48,481 nucleotides of DNA from Flammeovirgaceae bacterium UBA2786 (lineage in GTDB: Bacteria > Bacteroidota > Bacteroidia > Cytophagales > Cyclobacteriaceae), in NCBI GenBank assembly GCA_002352225.1, contig DEIA01000028.1, positions 6,102 to 54,582 on the forward strand. Direction: 5' to 3'. Below the pieces are notes generated by a model. It did not search any database. It saw nothing but the letters and a program-made list of their open reading frames with translations, and was not told where the DNA came from. Each line of letters starts with the position of its first letter. Positions within the stretch are counted from its first letter, which is position 1. Position numbers and translations under genes: made by a program. Shown here piece by piece: positions 1 through 7,019 of this stretch.

Positions 1-534
1 GCAAAAAAGGTTGAGAGTATGCACTTTGATGCATTTGCATCCGGAAACTACCCGGTGTTGGCAAAGGCTGGCGTTAAAATCGATTATAATGTGGCAGCCA
101 TTGCACCCCCCTCTGGTAATCCACTTACGTTGCTATCACACTTCAATTCTTCAGTGGCTATTTTGAAACTTTTTCCAGGTATTGGTAAGCAAAGTGTTGA
201 AACCGTGTTAGGTATAAAGGGTATACAGGCTGTGATTATCGAGACATTTGGTTCGGGTAATGCGCCCTCGGCCTCTTGGTTTGTAAACTGTCTTAAGGCA
301 GCAATAGATAGCGGCTTGCTAATCCTGAATGTTTCGCAGTGCCCGGGAGGTATGGTAGAGCAGGGAAGATACGAAACCAGTAAAGCCCTGGCCGAAATAG
401 GGGTAATTAGTGGCAACGATATTACTCTGGAAGCTGCCGTAACCAAACTAATGATACTGCTGGGAGAATTTGGGGTTGATTACACCAGGGCCAACATCGG
501 TATCAACTTGGCCGGAGAAATGGCTAACAGGTAA
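1..534 (+). CDS. L-asparaginase type I, C-terminal part (5' truncated by window edge)
   Basis: The reading frame is open from the first base and encodes about 177 residues. The full family is about 340 residues, so this is the C-terminal half. Asparaginase hydrolyses L-asparagine to aspartate and ammonia. The short cytoplasmic (type I, AnsA-like) form is suggested by the C-terminal domain pattern: the segment VIIETFGSGNAPS, then a stretch ending ISQCPGG-like (here NVSQCPGGMVEQGRYETS), then LEAAVTKLMILLG. No signal peptide can be judged because the start lies outside the window. The gene is convergent with tRNA-Ser, whose 3' end begins 7 bases after the stop. Family assignment is from recognised motifs; the split between type I and other asparaginases is an inference. 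Confidence 0.85.
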   Translation, partial: AKKVESMHFDAFASGNYPVLAKAGVKIDYNVAAIAPPSGNPLTLLSHFNSSVAILKLFPGIGKQSVETVLGIKGIQAVIIETFGSGNAPSASWFVNCLKAAIDSGLLILNVSQCPGGMVEQGRYETSKALAEIGVISGNDITLEAAVTKLMILLGEFGVDYTRANIGINLAGEMANR

Positions 535-540
535 TAGGGG

Positions 541-629
541 CGGAGAGGGCGGGATTCGAACCCGCGATCCCACGTAAGCGGGATACACACTTTCCAGGCG
601 TGCTCCTTCAACCACTCGGACACCTCTCC
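541..629 (-). tRNA. tRNA-Ser (anticodon GGA)
   Basis: Read on the minus strand, this has a 7-bp acceptor stem (GGAGAGG with CCTCTCC), a D-arm, an anticodon loop CTGGAAA giving anticodon GGA, the long variable arm typical of class II tRNAs, and a T-arm with GGTTCGAATCC. The discriminator base is G and CCA is not encoded. The 89-base length fits tRNA-Ser. It decodes UCC and UCU. Confidence 0.96.
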
Positions 630-880
630 AAAAAGTTTCGCAAAGAAATAGATTAATCCCCCGCTTTCAAAGACTACCCGCCTTCGATTTTTGCCTGAAA
701 GGGTTCTTGAGACAGTTTAAACAAAATCATATTTTGCGTGACTAGCGGACGGATTTTGAATTCTATGGTAGAAAGCAGAAAAGCGCAGAATAGAATTTTA
801 GTTTTTTTTTTAAAATCTTGTTTGGGATTAACCAAAACCTTTAAATTTGGCCACTTCAAGTCTTATCTAAACCTTAAACC
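630..880. other. Intergenic region between tRNA-Ser and exbB
   Basis: About 250 bases with no convincing gene. The only structure I can support is the exbB promoter near its right end. A 61-residue minus-strand frame here has no recognisable features and is not called. Confidence 0.6.
821..849 (+). promoter_or_regulatory. Bacteroidota-type promoter for the exbB cluster
   Basis: TTTG at 821-824 and TAAATTTG at 842-849 match the Bacteroidota sigma-A consensus TTTG / TAnnTTTG, with 17 bases between them. The exbB ATG follows 31 bases after the -7 box, which leaves a short leader. Confidence 0.75.
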
Positions 881-1609
881 ATGAAAAAATTAGTATCGAT
901 TATCGCTTTTCTAGGGGTAATGACCTTTAGTGCCGCCCAGGCAATTGCTCAGGACGCAACAGAGCCCGTAGAACAATCATTTCACCAGGGTATTAAAAAC
1001 AAATTTATTGAGGGTGGCGTAGGATATATGTGGCCAATCCTGATCTGTTTGATTCTCGGTCTTGCTGTGGCAATTGAAAGAATTATTACACTAAACCTTG
1101 CCACCACAAATACCAAAAAACTTTTAAGCAAAGTTGAAGATGCCCTTGCAAAAGGCGGAATTGAAGCAGCAAAAGATGTTACAAAAAACACAAAAGGCCC
1201 AGTTGCCTCTATTTTTACACAAGGTTTGATGAGAGCCCCGGAAGGAATTGATATGGTTGAAAAATCAATCGTTTCTTATGGCGGAGTTGAAATGGCCCGC
1301 TTAGAGCGTGGTTTGATTTGGATTTCGTTATTTATTTCACTCGGTCCAATGCTTGGATTCTTTGGTACGGTAATCGGGATGGTGCAAGCCTTCGATGCGA
1401 TTGAAGCAGCCGGTGATATTTCGCCTAACGTTGTTGCCGGTGGTATGAAAGTGGCGTTGATTACAACAGTAGGGGGTCTTATTGTAGGTATGATCCTTCA
1501 GGTATTTTATAACTACCTGGTGTCGAAGATCGATAGCCTGGTAAACAACATGGAAGATGCTTCCATCTCTTTAATAGATATTTTAGTTAAGCACAAGCTC
1601 TCTAAATAA
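881..1609 (+). CDS. exbB: MotA/TolQ/ExbB proton channel family protein
   Basis: This 242-residue inner-membrane protein should form the proton-conducting channel that, with ExbD, energises TonB- or Tol-dependent transport across the outer membrane. It starts with a cleavable-looking or membrane N-terminus (MKKLVSIIAFLGVMTFSAAQ). Further membrane segments lie near residues 45-65 (ICLILGLAVAIE), 145-170 (GLIWISLFISLGPMLGFFGT) and 185-210 (ALITTVGGLIVGM). The segment GPMLGFFGTVIGMVQAF followed by TTVGGLIVG is the ExbB/TolQ family signature. It heads a cluster with a small membrane protein (gap 5 bases) and two ExbD proteins. No tonB is present in the window. ExbB versus TolQ naming is inferred from the exbD neighbours. 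Confidence 0.9.
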   Translation: MKKLVSIIAFLGVMTFSAAQAIAQDATEPVEQSFHQGIKNKFIEGGVGYMWPILICLILGLAVAIERIITLNLATTNTKKLLSKVEDALAKGGIEAAKDVTKNTKGPVASIFTQGLMRAPEGIDMVEKSIVSYGGVEMARLERGLIWISLFISLGPMLGFFGTVIGMVQAFDAIEAAGDISPNVVAGGMKVALITTVGGLIVGMILQVFYNYLVSKIDSLVNNMEDASISLIDILVKHKLSK

Positions 1610-1614
1610 TTGTT

Positions 1615-1932
1615 ATGATCGATATTGGATTATATGTAGCGTATGGCCTTTTTGGGTTATCGCTTCTGGCAGCCGTAGTGCTGCCTGCTATTAACCTTAC
1701 AAAGTCACCCGGTGGTCTTGTCAAATCTTTGATGGGTGTAGGTGCGCTTGTAGTGCTGTTTTTTGTGGCCTATTTACTGGCTGATACTTCAGTATCTTTA
1801 AAAGCAGCCTCTTTAGGCGAGACAGAATCCAGTGTAAAGATGATTGGCGCTGGCCTGATCTTGTTTTACATCGTTATGGTTATTGCTGTTATTGGAATAA
1901 TCTTTTCAGAAATTAACAAAGCGTTAAAATAG
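1615..1932 (+). CDS. Small three-helix membrane protein of the exbBD cluster
   Basis: This 105-residue protein has no recognised function. Three hydrophobic segments are visible at about residues 5-28, 38-58 and 74-98; the last is VIGIIFSEI near the C-terminus. It sits between exbB (gap 5 bases) and exbD, whose ATG follows its stop directly, so the three are almost certainly cotranscribed and probably translationally coupled. The tight placement suggests a structural or assembly role in the proton-channel complex, but that is an inference from position only. Confidence 0.85.
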   Translation: MIDIGLYVAYGLFGLSLLAAVVLPAINLTKSPGGLVKSLMGVGALVVLFFVAYLLADTSVSLKAASLGETESSVKMIGAGLILFYIVMVIAVIGIIFSEINKALK

Positions 1933-2490
1933 ATGGCACGTTCAACACCAGAAATTCCAAATGCATCGATGGCGGATATCGCCTTCTTGCTGTTAACCTT
2001 CTTTCTGGTTACTACTACTATGCCCAATAACAAAGGTCTTAGCATTGCCCTTCCGCCACCACCAGAGGCTGCTCCTCCGGATAACGTGAAAATTCAGGAA
2101 AAGAATATGTTTAAGATACAGATTAACTCTTCAGATGCCTTATTGATTGAAGGAGAGCCACGGGAAGATATTAGTACGCTAAAGGAGGAAATTAAAGCTT
2201 TTGTTTTGAACAATGGTAGAGATCCGGCTAGTTCAGATAATCCGGAAAAAGCCATCGTTTCATTCAAAACGGATAGAGGAACCAGTCACAAAAGATTTAT
2301 TCAGCTTTTGGATATTATACAGGGAGCATATTACGATATATATGCCGACCAGGCCGGGGTTACAAATGCTGAGTTTAGAGAAGCAGCATCCGACTTAACG
2401 GTGCCTAAGAATAAAGAAATTTATGAAAAAGGGCGCGCTGGTATTCCTCTTAATATTTCGATTGCGGATCCTACTAAAGTTGGTAATTAA
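1933..2490 (+). CDS. exbD: ExbD/TolR-type biopolymer transporter (first copy)
   Basis: This 185-residue protein has one N-terminal membrane helix and a periplasmic domain. The helix contains the family aspartate in the segment ASMADIAFLLLTFFLVTT, the residue thought to carry protons in ExbD/TolR. A proline-rich stretch (ALPPPPEAAPP) follows the helix at about residues 38-50. It starts immediately after the stop of the small membrane protein, with no intergenic base. A second, shorter ExbD follows 11 bases later. Paired ExbD proteins downstream of one ExbB are common in Bacteroidota and may form mixed dimers or serve different partners. Confidence 0.9.
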   Translation: MARSTPEIPNASMADIAFLLLTFFLVTTTMPNNKGLSIALPPPPEAAPPDNVKIQEKNMFKIQINSSDALLIEGEPREDISTLKEEIKAFVLNNGRDPASSDNPEKAIVSFKTDRGTSHKRFIQLLDIIQGAYYDIYADQAGVTNAEFREAASDLTVPKNKEIYEKGRAGIPLNISIADPTKVGN

Positions 2491-2501
2491 ATTGATTTAT
2501 C

Positions 2502-2966
2502 ATGTCAAAATTTAAGAAGAAAACCGAGGTAAAGCAGGAAATCCCAACTTCTTCAATGCCCGATGTGGTGTTCATGTTGTTGTTCTTTTTCATGGTTACA
2601 ACAGAACTCCGCGAAACCTCCATTGAAGTGAAGCAGCAGATTCCGCGAGCCGAACAACTTAGAAAGTTGATGCGAAAAACGCTGGTTGCTAACCTTTATA
2701 TTGGCGAACCTACCAAACCTCAATATGGTAAGGAACCCAAGATTCAGGCAGACGACACGTTTATTGACACAAAGGACATTGTTAGGTGGGTTAATGAAAA
2801 ACGCAACGAGTTAGAAGAATTCGAAAGAGATCAGCTAACGGTTTCGCTTAAAGTAGATCAAGATGCAAAAAGAGGTATAATCTCTGATGTTGAACTTGAG
2901 TTACGGAAAGCAAATGCGAGAAAATTGCTTTACAACACCTTACAGGAAGAAAATAAACTTGATTAG
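2502..2966 (+). CDS. exbD: ExbD/TolR-type biopolymer transporter (second copy)
   Basis: This 154-residue protein has an N-terminal lysine-rich cytoplasmic tail (MSKFKKKTEVKQE), then a membrane helix with the conserved aspartate in SSMPDVVFMLLFFFMVTT, then a periplasmic domain. It differs clearly from the first ExbD in its periplasmic part, so it is an old paralogue rather than a recent duplicate. It is the last gene of the cluster: a strong intrinsic terminator lies 14 bases past its stop. Confidence 0.9.
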   Translation: MSKFKKKTEVKQEIPTSSMPDVVFMLLFFFMVTTELRETSIEVKQQIPRAEQLRKLMRKTLVANLYIGEPTKPQYGKEPKIQADDTFIDTKDIVRWVNEKRNELEEFERDQLTVSLKVDQDAKRGIISDVELELRKANARKLLYNTLQEENKLD

Positions 2967-2980
2967 GTATTACCTAATGG

Positions 2981-3015
2981 AAAAAAATAGCCTTCTTTAA
3001 GAAGGCTATTTTTTT
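2981..3015 (+). terminator. Intrinsic terminator of the exbBD cluster
   Basis: A perfect stem (left arm about 2981-2996, loop 2997-2999, right arm about 3000-3015) has the core ATAGCCTTCT pairing with AGAAGGCTAT, flanked by an A-run and ending in a T-run. The T-run abuts the ATG of the next gene at 3016, so the hairpin also occupies that gene's ribosome-binding region, including AAGAAGG at 2999-3005. Confidence 0.85.
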
Positions 3016-4338
3016 ATGGTGGTATCATCCATATATCGCAATACAAAAGTTGTTAACGCCTGGTGCATGTACGACTGGGCCAACTCAGTTTACAATCTGG
3101 TTATAACGACAACTTTCTTTCCCATTTATTTTGCCGGAATTACAAAAGCAGCGTTTGGGGAAAACAATGTGCCGTTGTTAGGGCGCACATTTAAGAATAC
3201 AGCTCTTTACGATTATACTCTTGCTTTTGCGTATTTCATTATTGCCCTTGCTTTGCCTGTATTATCCTCTATTGCCGATTCGCGTGGAAACAAAAAGAAA
3301 TTCATGCAATTCTTTACGTACATGGGCGGTCTGGCCTGTATGGGATTATTCTGGTTTAAAGGTCCTGAGCCAAACGTAGGTTGGGGAGTGCTATGTTTTA
3401 GTATGGCGGCTGTAGGCTATATCGGAAGCCTTGTGTTTTATAATTCCTACTTGCCTGAAATCGCAGCTGCCGAAGACAGGGATTGGATAAGTGCGCGTGG
3501 TTATTCTATGGGGTATGCAGGTAGTGTCTTGCTGCAATTAGCTGGTTTCGGACTTGTACTTTACTTCAGCGCCAAAGGCGATGATACCTCCGGCCCCCGG
3601 TATACGTTTTTGCTGGTTGGGTTATGGTGGATGGCATTTTCTCAAATTACGTTTGCCTGGTTACCGAATAACAAACCGCCAAAAGAGAAAAGGCTAAGGG
3701 AGGTATTACAAGCGGGATTTATTGAATTAAGAAAAGTTTGGAGCCAGCTAAAGGGACTAAAACTTCTTAAATGGTTTTTGGTTGCCTTTTTCTTTTACAG
3801 CATGGGTGTACAAACGGTAATGCTTGCTGCTACTTTATTTGGAAGCCAGGTACTGGGACTTCCAACCGATAAACTGATTATTACAGTTGTGTTAATTCAA
3901 TTGGTGGCCATTCCGGGCGCTATGCTTATGTCATATCTATCGGGCAAGGGAGGTAACCTGCCTGTGTTAATGGGAGTTGTGCTGTTTTGGATTCTGGTCT
4001 GCATAGCAGCGTATGAAGTGGCCAATCTGAAAGAAGGCGGATCCGAGGTGGAGTTTCATTTTTATGGGTTAGCAATTGCCGTTGGCATGGTGATGGGCGG
4101 CATACAATCTCTTAGTCGTAGTACCTACAGCAAACTAATGCCCGAAACAAAAGATACGGCCTCGTTCTTTAGTTTCTACGATGTAACAGAAAAGGTTGCG
4201 ATTGTAATCGGAATCTTTAGTTTCGGTTATATTGATGAGGTCTTTGGAATGAAAAATTCTGTGTTAGCATTAATCGCTTTTTTTGTTGCTGGCTTCCTCG
4301 CTTTACTTGTTGCCAGAAGGCACGCACGCGTAGCTTAG
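3016..4338 (+). CDS. MFS transporter, UMF1 / Atg22-like family
   Basis: This 440-residue multi-pass membrane protein carries the near N-terminal motif NAWCMYDWANSVYNL, typical of bacterial UMF1 transporters related to yeast Atg22. Helices alternate through the whole protein. The motif SLSRSTYSKLMPETKDTASFFSFYDVTEK at about residues 355-385 is also a family hallmark and supports export of amino acids or similar solutes; the substrate is unknown. The ATG at 3016 is the only start that keeps the YDWANS motif, and it lies directly after the T-run of the exbD terminator. The 3' end overlaps the convergent AMP nucleosidase gene by 4 bases. Confidence 0.9.
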   Translation: MVVSSIYRNTKVVNAWCMYDWANSVYNLVITTTFFPIYFAGITKAAFGENNVPLLGRTFKNTALYDYTLAFAYFIIALALPVLSSIADSRGNKKKFMQFFTYMGGLACMGLFWFKGPEPNVGWGVLCFSMAAVGYIGSLVFYNSYLPEIAAAEDRDWISARGYSMGYAGSVLLQLAGFGLVLYFSAKGDDTSGPRYTFLLVGLWWMAFSQITFAWLPNNKPPKEKRLREVLQAGFIELRKVWSQLKGLKLLKWFLVAFFFYSMGVQTVMLAATLFGSQVLGLPTDKLIITVVLIQLVAIPGAMLMSYLSGKGGNLPVLMGVVLFWILVCIAAYEVANLKEGGSEVEFHFYGLAIAVGMVMGGIQSLSRSTYSKLMPETKDTASFFSFYDVTEKVAIVIGIFSFGYIDEVFGMKNSVLALIAFFVAGFLALLVARRHARVA

Positions 4339-5105
4339 TATCGCAGGTGTTTCACAGTCATGCCATTATTGATCAGTTGTTTTAACGATTCAATACCTAT
4401 TTTTAAGTGAAGGTCAACATAGCTGGTAGTAACTACTTTGTCGCTGGCTTCAGTTTTTACACCATCTACTACCATAGGCTGATCTGAAACGAGTAACAAG
4501 GCTCCGGTTGGAATTTCATTGTAAAATCCGGTAGAAAAAATAGTAGCTGTTTCCATATCAATTGCCATGGTACGGATTTTTCTGAGGTACTCTTTAAATT
4601 GTTCGTCCCACTCCCAAACTCTGCGGTTGGTAGTGTACACGGTACCCGTCCAGTAGTCCTGATTATTATCGCGTATGGTTGTAGAGATAGCTTTTTGCAG
4701 CGCAAATGCCGGTAGCGCAGGAACTTCTTTAGGAAAATAGTCATTCGATGTACCTTCACCCCTGATGGCGGCTATAGGTAGTATAAAATCGCCAAGATCA
4801 TTTTTCTTTTTCAGTCCGCCACATTTACCCAGAAATAAGCAAGCTTCGGGTGTAATGGCAGTAAGGCAATCCATAATGGTTGCTGCATTTGGGCTTCCCA
4901 TACCAAAGTTAATGATGGTTATTCCGCCAGCGGTGGCGCTGCGCATGGCCCGGTCATTTCCTTTTACTTCTACATCGTTCCATTCTGCAAATTTCTTTAC
5001 GTAATTATCGAAATTGGTTAATAAAATATACCGACCGAAGTCTTCCAGTTTTACACCGGTGTAGCGTGGTAGCCAGTTTTCTACAATTTCCTGTTTTGAT
5101 TTCAT
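4335..5105 (-). CDS. amn: AMP nucleosidase
   Basis: This 256-residue enzyme of the PNP/UDP phosphorylase superfamily is predicted to hydrolyse AMP to adenine and ribose 5-phosphate in the cytoplasm. It matches the short Bacteroidota AMP nucleosidase type: GITIINFGMGSPNAATIMD at about 60-80, the glycine-rich CLFLGKCGGLKKKNDLGD at about 88-106, and the base/ribose-binding segment MAIDMETATIFSTGF at about 180-195. It lacks the extra N-terminal domain of the E. coli enzyme (about 480 residues). It is convergent with the UMF1 transporter and divergent from the HsdR-N protein. The assignment rests on the motif set. Confidence 0.85.
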   Translation of the reverse strand: MKSKQEIVENWLPRYTGVKLEDFGRYILLTNFDNYVKKFAEWNDVEVKGNDRAMRSATAGGITIINFGMGSPNAATIMDCLTAITPEACLFLGKCGGLKKKNDLGDFILPIAAIRGEGTSNDYFPKEVPALPAFALQKAISTTIRDNNQDYWTGTVYTTNRRVWEWDEQFKEYLRKIRTMAIDMETATIFSTGFYNEIPTGALLLVSDQPMVVDGVKTEASDKVVTTSYVDLHLKIGIESLKQLINNGMTVKHLRY

Positions 5106-5158
5106 GGAGTTGGATATGAAGTGTTACAAATGTGAAGTTCAAAGGTTAATTTTAGCGT

Positions 5159-5605
5159 ATGTACAAACTAAACCTTCCCGAATTTAACATTGCGTTACGC
5201 AAAGAACAGGGAAAAGTTTGGATTTTTGATATCATCCGCAAAAAGTATGTTGTGCTTACACCCGAAGAGTGGGTGCGTCAGCATTTCATTCATTATCTGA
5301 TAAACAAACTCGGTTACCCGAAATCGCTTTTTCAGGTTGAGCGTGGGTTAACATACAACAAACTTCATAAGCGTTCCGATATTATTATTCACGACCGTAC
5401 CGGTAAACCCTGGATGCTGGTAGAGTGCAAGGCTCCTGAAATAAGGCTCACACAAAAAGCGTTTAATCAGGCAGCCGTGTATAATATGACGCTCGGTGCG
5501 CGCTATGTAGCCGTAACTAACGGAATGGTACAGTATTGCTTCGAAGCACTAACACAACCAGGCGCTGAAGTTAAATTTCTGGAAACCTTTCCCGGGTTTA
5601 CTTAG
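5159..5605 (+). CDS. HsdR N-terminal-like PD-(D/E)XK nuclease-fold protein
   Basis: This 148-residue protein resembles only the N-terminal nuclease domain of type I restriction subunit R. Visible nuclease motifs are KRSDIIIHDRTGKPWMLVECKAP, where the aspartate and the E-x-K pair fit the catalytic PD...ExK arrangement, followed by QAAVYN (a QxxxY motif). No helicase domain and no hsdM or hsdS genes are nearby, so it is not part of a restriction system here. Standalone forms like this are conserved in Bacteroidota with housekeeping synteny; their role is unknown to me. It ends 1 base before the convergent ald gene. Confidence 0.85.
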   Translation: MYKLNLPEFNIALRKEQGKVWIFDIIRKKYVVLTPEEWVRQHFIHYLINKLGYPKSLFQVERGLTYNKLHKRSDIIIHDRTGKPWMLVECKAPEIRLTQKAFNQAAVYNMTLGARYVAVTNGMVQYCFEALTQPGAEVKFLETFPGFT

Positions 5606-5606
5606 G

Positions 5607-6719
5607 TTACAGAACTTCCTGCACGTTTGTGTAAGGCAAATTGAATGCATCAGCAACAGCTTTGTAAACCACTTTGCCCTGCACCACATTAAGCCCCTTT
5701 AATAAATCTTCGTTGTCCTTACATGCTTTCTTCCAGCCATGGTTTGCAAGTTTCAATGCATACGGCAGTGTGGCGTTTGTTAACGCAAGGGTTGATGTAT
5801 AGGGTACAGCACCCGGCATATTCGCTACGCAATAATGAACGATATCATCAATAATATAGGTTGGATCTTCGTGTGTAGTGGGTTTGCAGGTTTCAATGCA
5901 ACCACCCTGATCAACGGCAACGTCTACTAAAACTGTACCCGGGCGCATGGTTTTCAGCATATCGCGGGTAATAAGTTTAGGGGCCTTTGCACCCGGTATT
6001 AATACTCCGCCTACAATCAGATCGGATGTTTTAACTAACTCGCGCAGCACATAATCGTTAGAGGCCATGGTGTGCACATTTTTAGGCATTACATCATCCA
6101 GATAACGCAAACGATTCAGATTTACATCGGTAATAATTACATCGGCACCCATGCCGGCAGCAATTTTTGCGGCATTGGTTCCTACCACGCCACCACCCAG
6201 AATTAAAACCTTTGCAGGCATTACACCGGGTACACCACCTAGTAAAATTCCACGCCCTTTTAACGGCTTCTCCAAATACTTGGCACCTTCCTGGATAGAC
6301 ATACGTCCTGCCACTTCAGACATAGGAACAAGCAATGGCAAACTTCTGTCGCTGCGTTCTACTGTTTCGTACGCCAGACATACCGAACCTGTTTTTATCA
6401 TGGCGTGTGCCAGCGGTTCGTGAGAGGCAAAATGGAAATAAGTAAATACCAACTGATCCTTTTTAATAAGCCCGTACTCCTGTTCAATCGGTTCTTTTAC
6501 TTTTATAATCATCTCAGAAATATCGAATACATCTTTGGCTGTGGCCAGAATTTTGGCGCCCGCTCCTTTGTATTCTTCATCGGAAAACCCGCTGCCTTCT
6601 CCGGCTTTGGTTTGTACATATACGGTATGTCCTTTTTTAATAAATTCCTGAGTGCCCGCTGGAGTTACGGCTACGCGGTTTTCATTATTCTTAATTTCTT
6701 TGGGTACGCCAATAATCAT
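5607..6719 (-). CDS. ald: Alanine dehydrogenase
   Basis: This 370-residue cytoplasmic enzyme interconverts L-alanine and pyruvate with NAD. Full family length is present. Residues known to be important in characterised alanine dehydrogenases are in place: Arg15, Lys75 (in IKVKEP), His96 (in TYFHFASH) and Asp270 (in DVAVDQGG). The Rossmann nucleotide-binding loop is LGGGVVGTNAA at about 174-184. It is monocistronic, convergent with the HsdR-N gene, and preceded by a strong Bacteroidota promoter on the minus strand. Confidence 0.95.
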   Translation of the reverse strand: MIIGVPKEIKNNENRVAVTPAGTQEFIKKGHTVYVQTKAGEGSGFSDEEYKGAGAKILATAKDVFDISEMIIKVKEPIEQEYGLIKKDQLVFTYFHFASHEPLAHAMIKTGSVCLAYETVERSDRSLPLLVPMSEVAGRMSIQEGAKYLEKPLKGRGILLGGVPGVMPAKVLILGGGVVGTNAAKIAAGMGADVIITDVNLNRLRYLDDVMPKNVHTMASNDYVLRELVKTSDLIVGGVLIPGAKAPKLITRDMLKTMRPGTVLVDVAVDQGGCIETCKPTTHEDPTYIIDDIVHYCVANMPGAVPYTSTLALTNATLPYALKLANHGWKKACKDNEDLLKGLNVVQGKVVYKAVADAFNLPYTNVQEVL

Positions 6720-6780
6720 AATCAGATTAGTTTAAATTTTTGGGATGATTCGTGCTGTGAATGAAGCCTTTTGTGTTACA

Positions 6781-6809
6781 CAAAGATAACATTCGTACAC
6801 GATTGCAAA
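6781..6809 (-). promoter_or_regulatory. Bacteroidota-type promoter for ald
   Basis: On the minus strand TTTG (6809-6806), 17 bases, then TATCTTTG (6788-6781) match the consensus TTTG / TAnnTTTG. The ald start codon is about 60 bases downstream. The rest of the 300-base interval to 7019 shows no gene I can support. Confidence 0.75.
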
Positions 6810-7019
6810 ATGCTAAGAACAAGAATTCCGCTAACGCTAAACTACCGGTAAGGGTTTCTGGTTAAACATGTAACAAATAATCGGACGTATACGCATAAGA
6901 TTGAATGACATTCTTTGGGGAATCAGCAAAATAGCCTGATTTTCTATGGTAAAATTTTTCACTTTGCCACCTCCTTTGTTTTTGCCTATTTTTACCCATA
7001 ACCAAACTGCAATTTTGAA

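Noticed and set aside
5159..5605. A type I restriction-modification system
   Set aside because: Only the HsdR N-terminal nuclease fold is present; there is no helicase domain and no hsdM or hsdS nearby.
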